This document shows positions 25,183 to 33,550 of a stretch of 64,000 bases of DNA, in pieces. Source of the stretch: Streptomyces althioticus (GTDB lineage Bacteria > Actinomycetota > Actinomycetes > Streptomycetales > Streptomycetaceae); assembly GCA_014649355.1 (NCBI GenBank), contig BMSW01000008.1, forward strand, positions 186,001-250,000, in the 5' to 3' direction. The notes beneath the pieces were generated by a model, which was given only the letters and a program-made list of their open reading frames with translations, was not told the DNA's origin and made no database searches. Position 1 is the stretch's first letter. Each line of letters opens with the position of its first letter. The position numbers and the translations under genes are program-made.

Positions 25183-25317
25183 CCCCGGGGGCTGCGCCCC
25201 CGGACCCCCTTGTGGGCCCTTCGGGCCTCGTCCTCAAACGCCGGACGGGCTGGATGCAGCACCCGTAACGGGTGGTGGGTGGGCGAAGGCCGGGGGTCTG
25301 GGGGCGGAGCCCCCAGG
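25183..25317. repeat. Palindromic intergenic element (REP/MITE-like)
   Basis: Left end 25183-25209 and right end 25292-25317 are inverted copies of each other, each with an internal G/C hairpin (25185-25203 and 25298-25316, 8-bp stems with 3-nt loops) next to a run of five C or G. The centre holds cctcgtcctcaaacgccgg followed by acgggctgg (25228-25255). From general knowledge this string recurs in many Streptomyces intergenic regions. The hairpins may also end the glycerate kinase transcript. Confidence 0.65.
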
Positions 25318-25355
25318 CGGCGCGATGGGAACACCCGAGTCGGGTGGGCGGGTGG

Positions 25356-25403
25356 GCAAAAAAAGAACCGGGGTCCGGACCCACAGCTGGGTCCGGACCC
25401 CGG
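25356..25403 (-). terminator. Rho-independent terminator of psd-pssA
   Basis: A perfect 15-bp stem (25368-25382 with 25389-25403) and 6-nt loop lie 20 bp past the pssA stop. Read on the minus strand the stem is followed by TTCTTTTTTT, a true U-tract, which is rare in this genome. Confidence 0.9.
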
Positions 25404-25423
25404 AAAGACACGCGCGCCGTGCG

Positions 25424-26275
25424 CTACGGCACTTGCGCCGCCCGAGCCTCACGCCGGTTGTCGCGGAAGTTGTTCACCCGCCGCGCGGTGGCGAACAGCG
25501 GAATCACCGCCCCCATCACCAGCTGCAGCGCACACCCCGTCTGCAGCAGCAGCTGCCCGCTCGGCGCGTCGAAGGCCCATGCCGCCAGCAGCCCCATCGA
25601 CAGCACGATCCACGACAGCATCGCCACGGCGAGCCGCCCCCGCGGCTTCGGGTACTCGACGCGGCTCACCATCAGCCACGCCGTGCCGATGATCGCCAGC
25701 AGCGTCGCCACGAAGGGCAGCTCCAGCAGCACGATCGACACGACCGTCAGCGCCCCGAAGGGCGACGGCATGCCCTGGAAGGTGCCGTCCTTCACCGTGA
25801 CGCAGGAGAACCGCGCCAGTCTCAGCACCACCGCCAGCAGCACCACGATCGCCCCGACCGCGGCGACCCTCTGGTGCGCGTCGTCCGCGACCATGCCGTA
25901 GACGAGGACGAAGTACGCCGGCGCCAGGCCGAAGCTGATCAGGTCCGAGAGGTTGTCCAGCTCGGCGCCCATCGGCGAGGAGCGCAGCTTGCGCGCCACC
26001 AGGCCGTCGAACAGGTCGAAGACCGCCGCGCACAGCATCAGGATGACCGCCGTGGCCGCGCTGTGGCGGGCCATGCCGGTCTCCTGGCTGCCCTGCAGGT
26101 GCGGGATCAGGATGCCGGTGGTGGTGAAGTACACCGCCATGAAGCCGCACGTGGCGTTGCCCAGCGTGAGGGTGTCCGCTATCGACAGGCGCAGCGACAG
26201 AGGCATCTCCTCGTCGTCGTCCTCGTCGGCCTCCGGCACCCAGCCGGCCTGGGTCTCTGGATCAACCACGGTCAA
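25424..26275 (-). CDS. pssA: CDP-diacylglycerol--serine O-phosphatidyltransferase
   Basis: A 283-residue integral membrane enzyme that makes phosphatidylserine from CDP-diacylglycerol and serine. The CDP-alcohol phosphatidyltransferase signature is complete: D90, G91, A94, R95, G103, D107 and D111 (DGLVARKLRSSPMGAELDNLSD region). Six or more hydrophobic helices follow. The N-terminal 25 residues are very acidic (EADEDDDEE) and presumably cytoplasmic. Its ATG lies inside the last codons of psd (14-nt overlap), so the two steps of phosphatidylethanolamine synthesis are translationally coupled. Confidence 0.95.
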   Translation of the reverse strand: MTVVDPETQAGWVPEADEDDDEEMPLSLRLSIADTLTLGNATCGFMAVYFTTTGILIPHLQGSQETGMARHSAATAVILMLCAAVFDLFDGLVARKLRSSPMGAELDNLSDLISFGLAPAYFVLVYGMVADDAHQRVAAVGAIVVLLAVVLRLARFSCVTVKDGTFQGMPSPFGALTVVSIVLLELPFVATLLAIIGTAWLMVSRVEYPKPRGRLAVAMLSWIVLSMGLLAAWAFDAPSGQLLLQTGCALQLVMGAVIPLFATARRVNNFRDNRREARAAQVP

Positions 26276-26918
26276 TGCGAGTCACCCCAGCCACGGTCTT
26301 CTGGCCCACTTCGACATCGACCTCAACACCCTCGGGCAGGTAGATGTCGACGCGCGAGCCGAAGCGGATGAGACCGATGCGCTCGCCCTGTTCGACCTTG
26401 GTGCCCTGCGGCACGTAGGGGACGATGCGGCGGGCCACCGCGCCGGCGATCTGGACCATCTCGATGTCACCGAGCTCGGTGTCGAAGTGCCACACCACGC
26501 GCTCGTTGTTCTCGCTCTCCTTGTTGAAGGCGGGAACGAAGCCACCGGGGATGTGCTCGACCGACGTCACGGTGCCGGCCAGGGGGGCGCGGTTCACGTG
26601 GACGTTGAGCGGGCTCATGAAGATCGCGACGCGGGTGCGCCCGTCCTTCCAGGGCATGATGCTCTGCACCACACCGTCGGCGGGCGAGATGACCCGGCCC
26701 TGGGCGATCTCGCGCTCGGGGTCGCGGAAGAACCACAGCATCCCCGCCGCGAGAGCGGTGGCGGGGACGGCGACGGCCTTGGCGGCGCCCGAGCGGCGGG
26801 CGCGGAGCAGACTCACGGCTGCGGTGGCGACGGTCGGCAGAAGCCACGGCGATGCTCCGCGCGCGAGGCGTACGCCGGCGAGGCTGTCGCGGTGTGCAGA
26901 GGTTTGGCTGTGGGGCAT
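26262..26918 (-). CDS. psd: Phosphatidylserine decarboxylase (short actinobacterial form)
   Basis: A 218-residue self-processing decarboxylase that converts phosphatidylserine to phosphatidylethanolamine. The cleavage site is G187-S188 in IRFGSRVDIY, where Ser becomes the pyruvoyl cofactor; supporting residues are in ISPADGVV (D81) and NVHVNR (H107). One hydrophobic segment (about 45-62) anchors it. The length matches the short Psd class. It overlaps pssA by 14 nt. The ATG at 26918 is chosen because the Arg-rich upstream extension to 27065 looks non-coding. Confidence 0.94.
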   Translation of the reverse strand: MPHSQTSAHRDSLAGVRLARGASPWLLPTVATAAVSLLRARRSGAAKAVAVPATALAAGMLWFFRDPEREIAQGRVISPADGVVQSIMPWKDGRTRVAIFMSPLNVHVNRAPLAGTVTSVEHIPGGFVPAFNKESENNERVVWHFDTELGDIEMVQIAGAVARRIVPYVPQGTKVEQGERIGLIRFGSRVDIYLPEGVEVDVEVGQKTVAGVTRIDRG

Positions 26919-27039
26919 GGATGACCTTCGTAGCGGATGATGCCGCGCAACTGCGGGGGACGGCGGCTTTCCGGCGATCGTAGCGGCTCCCGGCCGCAAC
27001 TGGGTAAGCCAGGCAACCAAGTCGGCGGCCGAAGAACGC

Positions 27040-27080
27040 ATACGGGGTGTGATCCTCTTCCTCAAGAAAACACCCCGTAT
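27040..27080 (-). terminator. Hairpin after the ethylmalonyl-CoA operon
   Basis: Two perfect 11-nt arms (27040-27050 and 27070-27080) around a 19-nt loop, 18 nt past the acyl-CoA dehydrogenase stop on the minus strand. It separates the pathway operon from psd-pssA. Confidence 0.6.
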
Positions 27081-27098
27081 CCGGACATCTGACCCTGC

Positions 27099-28304
27099 TC
27101 AGCCCTGGAATCGATACTCTTCGAGCAGTCGACGGCCGATGATCATTTTCTGGATCTCGGCGGTGCCCTCACCGATCAGCAGCATCGGGGCCTCCCGGTA
27201 GAGGCGCTCGATCTCGTACTCCTTCGAGAAGCCGTAGCCGCCGTGGATCCGGAAGGCGTCCTCCACGACCTCCTTGCAGTACTCGGAGGCGAGGTACTTC
27301 GCCATCCCTGCCTCGAGGTCGTTTCGCTCCCCGGAGTCCTTTTTGCGCGCTGCGTTGACCATCATGGCATGCGCGGCCTCCACCTTGGTAGCCATCTCGG
27401 CCAGCTTGAACTGGATGGCCTGGTGCTGGGCGATCGGCTTGCCGAAAGTGTGACGCTGCTGGGCGTACTGGACGCCCAGTTCGAAGGCACGCTGCGCGAC
27501 GCCGCAGCCACGCGCCGCGACGTTCACACGGCCGACCTCGACGCCGTCCATCATTTGGTAAAAACCTCGGCCGGTGACGCCGCCGAGCACCCGATCGGCG
27601 GGAACGCGCAGGCCGTCCATGATGAGCTCGGTCGTGTCGACGCCCTTGTAGCCCATCTTGTCGATCTTGCCGGGGATGGTCAGGCCCGGCCGAACCTCGC
27701 CGAAGCCCGGCTCCTTCTCCACCAGGAAGGTGGTCATCGACTTGTGCGGCGCCGTGCCCTCGGGGTGTCCTTCGTCACTTCGCACCAGAACGGCCACCAG
27801 CGACGACGTTCCGCCGTTCGTCAGCCACATCTTCTGGCCGTTGAGGACGTACTCGTCGCCGTCCTTGACCGCCTTGGACGTGATGGCCGACACGTCGGAG
27901 CCGAGGCCCGGCTCCGACATCGAGAAGGCGCCGCGGACGTCGCCGGCCGCCATCCGGGGAAGGAAGTGGTCCTTCTGCTCCTGCGTGCCGTGCTGCTTGA
28001 GCATGTACGCCACGATGAAGTGCGTGTTGATGATGCCGGACACCGACATCCAGCCGCGGGCGATCTCCTCCACGCACAGCGCGTACGTGAGGAGGGACTC
28101 GCCCAGGCCGCCGTACTCCTCGGGGATCATCAGGCCGAAGAGACCCAGCTCCTTCAGCCCGTCGACGATCTGCTGCGGATACTCGTCGCGGTGCTCCAGG
28201 TCGGTGGCGACCGGGATGATCTCCTTGTCCACGAAGTCCCGGACGGTGGACAGGATCTCCTGCTGGACGTCGGTCAGACCGGCGGTCCGGGCGAGACGGG
28301 CCAT
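27099..28304 (-). CDS. mcd: Acyl-CoA dehydrogenase, probable (2S)-methylsuccinyl-CoA dehydrogenase
   Basis: A 401-residue FAD enzyme of the acyl-CoA dehydrogenase family, with N-terminal helical, middle beta (SMSEPGLGSDVSAI, WLTNGGTSS) and C-terminal helical domains; the segment RLYREAPMLLIGEGTAEIQK near residue 375 is the family end signature. The last gene of the ethylmalonyl-CoA cluster, it most likely oxidises methylsuccinyl-CoA to mesaconyl-CoA. Known alphaproteobacterial Mcd proteins are longer (about 550 residues), so this is the shorter form; the assignment rests on context. The start is 3 bp from the MaoC gene stop. Confidence 0.85.
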   Translation of the reverse strand: MARLARTAGLTDVQQEILSTVRDFVDKEIIPVATDLEHRDEYPQQIVDGLKELGLFGLMIPEEYGGLGESLLTYALCVEEIARGWMSVSGIINTHFIVAYMLKQHGTQEQKDHFLPRMAAGDVRGAFSMSEPGLGSDVSAITSKAVKDGDEYVLNGQKMWLTNGGTSSLVAVLVRSDEGHPEGTAPHKSMTTFLVEKEPGFGEVRPGLTIPGKIDKMGYKGVDTTELIMDGLRVPADRVLGGVTGRGFYQMMDGVEVGRVNVAARGCGVAQRAFELGVQYAQQRHTFGKPIAQHQAIQFKLAEMATKVEAAHAMMVNAARKKDSGERNDLEAGMAKYLASEYCKEVVEDAFRIHGGYGFSKEYEIERLYREAPMLLIGEGTAEIQKMIIGRRLLEEYRFQG

Positions 28305-28307
28305 CGC

Positions 28308-28820
28308 TTACTTCCCCTGTTCCTTCAGCTCGGGGCGGCCGGGCTGCTCGCCGCCGCGCTCCTTGATGTACGTCTCGGTGGGCACCATCACCTTGCGGCG
28401 GAACACGCAGACCAGCGTGCCGTCCTGCTTGTAGCCCTTGGTCTCGACGTACACGATGCCGCGGTCGTTCTTCGACTTCGACGGCCACTTGTCCAGGACG
28501 GTCGTCTGCCCGTAGATCGTGTCGCCGTGGAAGGTCGGCGCCACGTGCTTGAGCGACTCGATCTCCAGGTTGGCGATCGCCTTGCCGGAGATGTCCGGCA
28601 CACTCATGCCGAGCAGCAGCGAGTAGATGTAGTTCCCGACGACGACGTTCTTGCCGAAGTCCGTCGTCTTCTCCGCATAGTTCACGTCCATGTGGAGCGG
28701 GTGGTGGTTCATGGTGAGGAGACAGAACAGGTGGTCGTCGTACTCGGTGACCGTCTTGCCCGGCCAGTGCTTGTACGTCGCCCCGACCTCGAACTCCTCG
28801 TAGGTGCGTCCGAACTGCAT
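28308..28820 (-). CDS. MaoC-type hydratase, probable mesaconyl-CoA hydratase
   Basis: A 170-residue single hot-dog protein. The MaoC hydratase motif is in the first half, around FCLLTMNHHPLHMDVNYAE, with Asn, His and Asp positions; the later SLKHVAPTFHGDTIYGQT closes the fold. In the ethylmalonyl-CoA pathway this position is filled by mesaconyl-CoA hydratase, which makes beta-methylmalyl-CoA. The Rhodobacter enzyme is a double hot-dog of about 340 residues, so this protein is half that size and probably works as a dimer. It lies 3 bp before mcd and 5 bp after the lyase gene. Confidence 0.82.
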   Translation of the reverse strand: MQFGRTYEEFEVGATYKHWPGKTVTEYDDHLFCLLTMNHHPLHMDVNYAEKTTDFGKNVVVGNYIYSLLLGMSVPDISGKAIANLEIESLKHVAPTFHGDTIYGQTTVLDKWPSKSKNDRGIVYVETKGYKQDGTLVCVFRRKVMVPTETYIKERGGEQPGRPELKEQGK

Positions 28821-28825
28821 GACGG

Positions 28826-29788
28826 TCAGGCCTCCGGGATCTCGAACTTCGACGTGCGCCGCATGCCGGCGGCGCGGCCCTTGCCCGAGATGACCAGGGC
28901 CATCTTGCGGCTGGCCTCGTCGATCATCTCGTCGCCGAGCATCGCGGAGCCCTTCTTGCCGCCCGCCTCGGACGTGTAGTAGTCGTACGCGTCCAGGATC
29001 AGCTCGGCGTGGTCGTAGTCCTCCTGCGACGGCGAGAAGATCTCGTTGGACGCCTCGACCTGGCCCGGGTGCAGCACCCACTTGCCGTCGAAGCCGAGCG
29101 CGGCGGCGCGCTGGGCGACCTCGCGGTAGCCGTCGACGTTGCGGATCTGCAGGTAGGGGCCGTCGATCGCCTGGAGGTCGTTGGCGCGGGCGGCCATCAG
29201 AATCTTCATCAGGATGTAGTGGTAGGCGTCCGCCGGGTAGCCGGGCGGCTGCTCGCCCACGACCAGCGACTTCATGTTGATGGACGCCATGAAGTCGGCC
29301 GGGCCGAAGATGATGGTCTCCAGGCGCTGGGAGGCCTGGGCGATCTCGTTGACGTTGTTCAGGCCCTGCGCGTTCTCGATCTGCGCCTCGATGCCGATCT
29401 TGCCGACCTCGAAGCCCATGGTCTTCTCGATCTGCGTGAGCAGCAGGTCGAGGGCGACGATCTGCTGGGCGTCCTGCACCTTCGGCAGCATGATGCAGTC
29501 GAGGTTCTGGCCCGCGCCCTCGACGACCGTCACGACGTCCCGGTACGTCCACTCGGTCGTCCAGTCGTTGACGCGCACCACGCGGGTCTTGCCGGTCCAG
29601 TCGCCCTCGTTGAGGAACTTGACGATGGTGTGGCGCGCCTCGGGCTTGGCGAGCGGGGCGCAGGCGTCCTCGAGGTCCAGGAAGACCTGGTCGGCGGGGA
29701 GGCCCTGCGCCTTCTCCAGGAAGCGGGGGTTGCTTCCCGGTACCGCCAGACAGGAGCGGCGGGGGCGAAGGCGGTTGACGGTTGTCAT
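28826..29788 (-). CDS. mcl1: HpcH/HpaI-CitE family lyase, probable beta-methylmalyl-CoA/malyl-CoA lyase
   Basis: A 320-residue CitE-like TIM barrel. Family segments are RSCLAVPGSNPRFLEKA, VFLDLEDACAP (metal-site acidic residues), VRVNDWTTEW, CIMLPKVQ, IEAQIENAQGL and FGPADFMAS. In this operon it should split beta-methylmalyl-CoA to propionyl-CoA and glyoxylate. It overlaps the mutase gene by 4 nt (ATGA), so the two are co-translated. Citrate lyase activity is unlikely because no CitF or CitD partner is present. Confidence 0.88.
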   Translation of the reverse strand: MTTVNRLRPRRSCLAVPGSNPRFLEKAQGLPADQVFLDLEDACAPLAKPEARHTIVKFLNEGDWTGKTRVVRVNDWTTEWTYRDVVTVVEGAGQNLDCIMLPKVQDAQQIVALDLLLTQIEKTMGFEVGKIGIEAQIENAQGLNNVNEIAQASQRLETIIFGPADFMASINMKSLVVGEQPPGYPADAYHYILMKILMAARANDLQAIDGPYLQIRNVDGYREVAQRAAALGFDGKWVLHPGQVEASNEIFSPSQEDYDHAELILDAYDYYTSEAGGKKGSAMLGDEMIDEASRKMALVISGKGRAAGMRRTSKFEIPEA

Positions 29789-31812
29789 GCGGGGACCTCC
29801 AGGGGGTCGAGCTTGTTCGCGTTGCGGATCTCGTCGACGATGCGGCCGATGATCCCGGTGATGTCGAAGTCCTTCGGCGTGAAGACCGCGGCGACTCCCG
29901 CGGCCCGCAGCTGTTCGGCGTCACCGCTGGGGATGATGCCACCGGCGATCACGGGAATGTCCGTGGCGCCGGCCACACGGAGCCGTTCGAGCACGTCCGG
30001 CACCAGCTGGGCGTGCGATCCGGAGAGGATCGACAGGCCCACCGCGTGGACGTCCTCCGCCAGCGCGGCGTCCACGATCTGCTCCGGGGTGAGCCGGATG
30101 CCCTGGTAGACCACCTCGAACCCGGCGTCGCGGGCCCGCACGGCGATCTGCTCGGCGCCGTTGGAGTGACCGTCCAGGCCCGGCTTGCCGACCAGGAAGC
30201 GCAGCTTGCCGACGCCCAGGTCCTTCGCCGTGAGTTCCACCTTCCGGCGGACCTCCGACAGGGCGGAGCCCTCCTCGGCGGTGACCGCGACGGGGGCCGA
30301 GGAGACCCCGGTCGGCGCCCGGAACTCGCCGAACACCTCGCGCAGCGCGCCGGCCCACTCGCCGGTCGTGACGCCGGCCCGGGCGCACTCCAGGGTGGCC
30401 TCCATCAGGTTGTCGGTGCCGCGCGCGGCCTCCTTCAGCTTCTCCAGCGCCTTGCACGGGCGCGGGTGGTTGAAGGGCGGCTGGTAGCGGGTGTCGCGCC
30501 AGTTCTGCAGCGAGGCGATCACCCGCGCCTCCACCGCGGGGTCGACGGTCTGGATGGCGGTGTCCAGGTCGGCGGTGAGCGGGTTGGGTTCGGTGCCCTC
30601 GAAGGCGTTGACACCGATGATCTTCTCCTCGCCGGACTCGATCCGGGCGCGGCGCGCCGCGTGCGAGGAGACGAGCTGGGACTTGAGGTAGCCGGACTCC
30701 ACGGCGGCCATCGCGCCGCCCATCTCCTGGATCCGCTCGATCTCCGCGGTCGCCTCGGCGACGAGCTCCCCGACCTTCGCCTCGATCACCTTCGAGCCCT
30801 CGAAGATGTCCTCGTACTCCAGCAGGTCGCTCTCGTAGGCGAGGACCTGCTGGATGCGCAGGGACCACTGCTGGTCCCAGGGGCGGGGCAGGCCGAGCGC
30901 CTCGTTCCAGGCGGGCAGCTGCACGGCACGCGCGCGGGCGTCCTTGGAGAGGGTGACGGCCAGCATCTCCAGCACGATCCGCTGGACGTTGTTCTCCGGC
31001 TGCGCCTCGGTCAGCCCGAGCGAGTTGACCTGGACGCCGTAGCGGAAGCGGCGGTGCTTGGGGTTCTCGATGCCGTACCGCTCGCGGGTGACGGTGTCCC
31101 AGATGCGGCCGAAGGCGCGCATCTTGCACATCTCCTCGACGAAGCGGACGCCCGCGTTCACGAAGAAGGAGATGCGGCCGACGACGTCGCCCATCCGCTC
31201 CTGCGGCACCTGGCCGCTGTCGCGCACGGCGTCGAGGACGGCGATGGCGGTGGACATCGCGTACGCGATCTCCTGCACCGGCGTGGCCCCGGCCTCCTGC
31301 AGGTGGTAGCTGCAGATGTTGATCGGGTTCCACTTCGGGATGTGGGAGACCGTGTACGCGATCATGTCGGTCGTCAGGCGGAGCGAGGGCCCGGGCGGGA
31401 AGACGTGCGTCCCGCGGGACAGGTACTCCTTGACGATGTCGTTCTGGGTCGTGCCCTGGAGCTTGGTGATGTCCGCGCCCTGCTCCTCGGCGACGACCTG
31501 GTAGAGCGCCAGCAGCCACATGGCGGTGGCGTTGATCGTCATCGAGGTGTTCATCTGCTCCAGGGGGATGTCCTGGAACAGCCGGCGCATGTCACCGAGG
31601 TGCGAGACGGGCACCCCGACCCGGCCGACCTCGCCGCGGGCGAGGACGTGGTCGGGGTCGTAGCCGGTCTGCGTCGGCAGGTCGAACGCGACCGACAGCC
31701 CGGTCTGGCCCTTGGCGAGGTTGCGCCGGTACAGCTCGTTGGACGCCTCGGCGGTCGAGTGGCCGGCGTACGTCCGCATGAGCCACGGACGGTCCTTCTG
31801 ACGCTCTGTCAT
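29785..31812 (-). CDS. ecm: Ethylmalonyl-CoA mutase (B12-dependent)
   Basis: A 675-residue coenzyme B12-dependent mutase in one chain. The N-terminal TIM-barrel starts RPWLMRTYAGHSTAEASNELY and contains SVAFDLPTQTGYDPDH. The C-terminal 130 residues are the cobalamin domain with the DxHxxG motif in GKPGLDGHSNGAEQ. Single-chain MeaA-like proteins of this length are ethylmalonyl-CoA mutases, converting ethylmalonyl-CoA to methylsuccinyl-CoA, as opposed to the two-subunit methylmalonyl-CoA mutase. The ccr gene just upstream (14-bp gap) makes the substrate, which supports the call strongly. Confidence 0.93.
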   Translation of the reverse strand: MTERQKDRPWLMRTYAGHSTAEASNELYRRNLAKGQTGLSVAFDLPTQTGYDPDHVLARGEVGRVGVPVSHLGDMRRLFQDIPLEQMNTSMTINATAMWLLALYQVVAEEQGADITKLQGTTQNDIVKEYLSRGTHVFPPGPSLRLTTDMIAYTVSHIPKWNPINICSYHLQEAGATPVQEIAYAMSTAIAVLDAVRDSGQVPQERMGDVVGRISFFVNAGVRFVEEMCKMRAFGRIWDTVTRERYGIENPKHRRFRYGVQVNSLGLTEAQPENNVQRIVLEMLAVTLSKDARARAVQLPAWNEALGLPRPWDQQWSLRIQQVLAYESDLLEYEDIFEGSKVIEAKVGELVAEATAEIERIQEMGGAMAAVESGYLKSQLVSSHAARRARIESGEEKIIGVNAFEGTEPNPLTADLDTAIQTVDPAVEARVIASLQNWRDTRYQPPFNHPRPCKALEKLKEAARGTDNLMEATLECARAGVTTGEWAGALREVFGEFRAPTGVSSAPVAVTAEEGSALSEVRRKVELTAKDLGVGKLRFLVGKPGLDGHSNGAEQIAVRARDAGFEVVYQGIRLTPEQIVDAALAEDVHAVGLSILSGSHAQLVPDVLERLRVAGATDIPVIAGGIIPSGDAEQLRAAGVAAVFTPKDFDITGIIGRIVDEIRNANKLDPLEVPA

Positions 31813-31826
31813 GGTCCTGCCCGCCC

Positions 31827-33170
31827 TCAGACGTTACGGAAGCGGTTGATGGCGTCGATGTGCTTGGCCCGCTTCTCGTGGTCGCGCACGCCGAGGCCCT
31901 CCTCGGGCGCCAGGCAGAGCACGCCGACCTTGCCCTGGTGGAGGTTGCGGTGCACGTCGTACGCGGCCTGGCCGGTGTCCTCCAGGGCGTAGGTCTTCGA
32001 GAGGGTGGGGTGGATCTTGCCCTTGGCGATGAGGCGGTTGGCCTCCCAGGCCTCGCGGTAGTTGGCGAAGTGGGAGCCGATGATGCGCTTCAGGGACATC
32101 CACAGGTAGCGGTTGTCGTACTGGTGCATGTAGCCGGAGGTCGAGGCGCACGTGGTGATGGTGCCGCCCTTGCGGGTGACGAAGACCGAGGCGCCGAAGG
32201 TCTCGCGGCCGGGGTGCTCGAAGACGATGTCGATGTCCTCGCCGCCGGTGAGTTCGCGGATGCGCTTGCCGAAGCGCTTCCACTCCTTGGGGTCCTGGGT
32301 GTTCTCGTCCTTCCAGAACTTGTAGCCCTCGGCGTTGCGGTCGATGATCGCCTCGGCGCCCATCTTCCGGCAGATCTCCGCCTTCTGGTCGCTGGAGACG
32401 ACGCAGATCGGGTTGGCGCCGCCGGCCAGCGCGAACTGCGTGGCGTAGGAGCCGAGGCCGCCGCTGGCGCCCCAGATGAGGACGTTGTCGCCCTGCTTCA
32501 TGCCGGCGCCGTTGCGGGAGACCAGCTGCCGGTAGGCGGTGGAGTTGACCAGCCCGGGGGCCGCGGCCTCCTCCCAGCTGAGGTGGTCCGGCTTCGGCAT
32601 GAGCTGGTTGGACTTCACGAGCGCGATCTCGGCGAGGCCGCCGAAGTTGGTCTCGAAGCCCCAGATGCGCTGCTCGGGGTCGAGCATCGTGTCGTTGTGG
32701 CCGTCGGACGACTCCAGCTCGACGGACAGACAGTGCGCGACGACCTCGTCGCCGGGCTTCCAGGAGTTGACTCCGGGACCGGTGCGCAGCACGACGCCCG
32801 CGAGGTCGGAGCCGATGATGTGGTACGGCAGGTCGTGGCGCTTGGCCAGCTCGCTGGTGCGGCCGTAGCGCTCGAGGAACCCGAAGGTGGACAGCGGCTC
32901 GAAGATCGAGGTCCACACCGAGTTGTAGTTGACCGAGGAGGCCATCACGGCGACCAGGGCCTCGCCGGGGCCGAGTTCGGGCAGCGGCACGTCGTCCAGG
33001 TGGATCGACTTGCGGGGGTCCTTGTCGCGGGTGGCGAGGCCCGCGAACATCTCCGTCTCGTCCTTGTGCACGGTGATCGCGCGGTACGACTCGGGGAGCG
33101 GCAGGGCGGCGAAGTCCTCCGACGTGGAGTCGGGCGACTGGATCGCGGCCAGGATGTCCTTGACGGTCAC
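31827..33170 (-). CDS. ccr: Crotonyl-CoA carboxylase/reductase
   Basis: A 447-residue medium-chain dehydrogenase/reductase that reductively carboxylates crotonyl-CoA to ethylmalonyl-CoA using NADPH. The nucleotide site is LIWGASGGLGSYA (about residues 231-243). Residues known to hold CO2 in this family are present: N81 in VNYNSVW, F172-E173 in GFETNFGG, and H367 in IIGSHFANY. This set separates true Ccr from plain enoyl reductases. It is the first gene of a five-gene operon (ccr, ecm, lyase, hydratase, dehydrogenase). In Streptomyces it also supplies ethylmalonyl-CoA extender units for polyketides. Confidence 0.96.
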   Translation of the reverse strand: MTVKDILAAIQSPDSTSEDFAALPLPESYRAITVHKDETEMFAGLATRDKDPRKSIHLDDVPLPELGPGEALVAVMASSVNYNSVWTSIFEPLSTFGFLERYGRTSELAKRHDLPYHIIGSDLAGVVLRTGPGVNSWKPGDEVVAHCLSVELESSDGHNDTMLDPEQRIWGFETNFGGLAEIALVKSNQLMPKPDHLSWEEAAAPGLVNSTAYRQLVSRNGAGMKQGDNVLIWGASGGLGSYATQFALAGGANPICVVSSDQKAEICRKMGAEAIIDRNAEGYKFWKDENTQDPKEWKRFGKRIRELTGGEDIDIVFEHPGRETFGASVFVTRKGGTITTCASTSGYMHQYDNRYLWMSLKRIIGSHFANYREAWEANRLIAKGKIHPTLSKTYALEDTGQAAYDVHRNLHQGKVGVLCLAPEEGLGVRDHEKRAKHIDAINRFRNV

Positions 33171-33364
33171 GGTGTTGCCTCCGGCGATGGGCGCCCCGAG
33201 GGAGGGGCGCTGAGGGTTACGTCGGGTGTGCTGCTGAGGGTTGAGGGGTGCCGTCGGTTCGGCGGGTGGTGCTTCGGCAGCGCGTGGTTGCGCGGGAGGG
33301 TGCCTGTGACGCAGGCGCCGGACGTGCGGGTGGTGGACCCGCCGGGACTCGCCCGGACTCCTTC

Positions 33365-33393
33365 AACGTATGGCACGCCGTGTCAGTCGGCAA
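33365..33393 (-). promoter_or_regulatory. Candidate promoter of ccr operon
   Basis: On the minus strand TTGCCG (33388-33393) and TACGTT (33365-33370) are separated by exactly 17 bp, fitting an HrdB-type promoter. Chosen by eye; no transcript data. Confidence 0.45.
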
Positions 33394-33416
33394 GGCACTG
33401 CGTGCCAGAACTTGCT

Positions 33417-33449
33417 CTCAGGTGAAATCTTTACGCCTCAGATGAGCGA
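33417..33449 (-). promoter_or_regulatory. Candidate operator upstream of ccr
   Basis: CTCAGGTGAA (33417-33426) and CTCAGATGAG (33437-33446) are direct repeats two helical turns apart. On the minus strand the second lies in TCGCTCATCTGAG, which matches TCGCTCGTCTGAG at 36590-36602, upstream of the 3-hydroxyacyl-CoA dehydrogenase gene, at 12 of 13 positions. A regulator shared by both operons, perhaps the TetR protein encoded between them, is a hypothesis. Confidence 0.35.
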
Positions 33450-33500
33450 TGATCGATCGAAACGCCTCGGAAACGCGGGCGAAAAGCGCCCCTGACATGG

Positions 33501-33528
33501 CAAAACGGCCACCCCGAAGGGTGGCCGT
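33501..33528 (-). terminator. Rho-independent terminator of the TetR gene
   Basis: A perfect 10-bp stem (33505-33514 with 33519-33528) closed by a CGAA tetraloop, 22 bp after the TetR stop. On the minus strand it is followed by TTTG, with a T at the stem base, making a short U-tract. Confidence 0.8.
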
Positions 33529-33550
33529 CATCACAGCGTCGTAAGGCGGG

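Larger units (their letters stand above)
33171..33550. other. Promoter region of the ccr operon
   Basis: A 380-bp gene-free region, clearly less GC-rich between about 33400 and 33500. It holds a candidate minus-strand promoter (33365-33393), two direct repeats CTCAGRTGA at 33417 and 33437 (20 bp apart), and the TetR gene terminator (33505-33528). The leader from the proposed promoter to ccr would be about 190 nt and could hold further control elements; gggcgccccgagggaggggcgc (33188-33209) is a weak hairpin in it. Confidence 0.55.
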
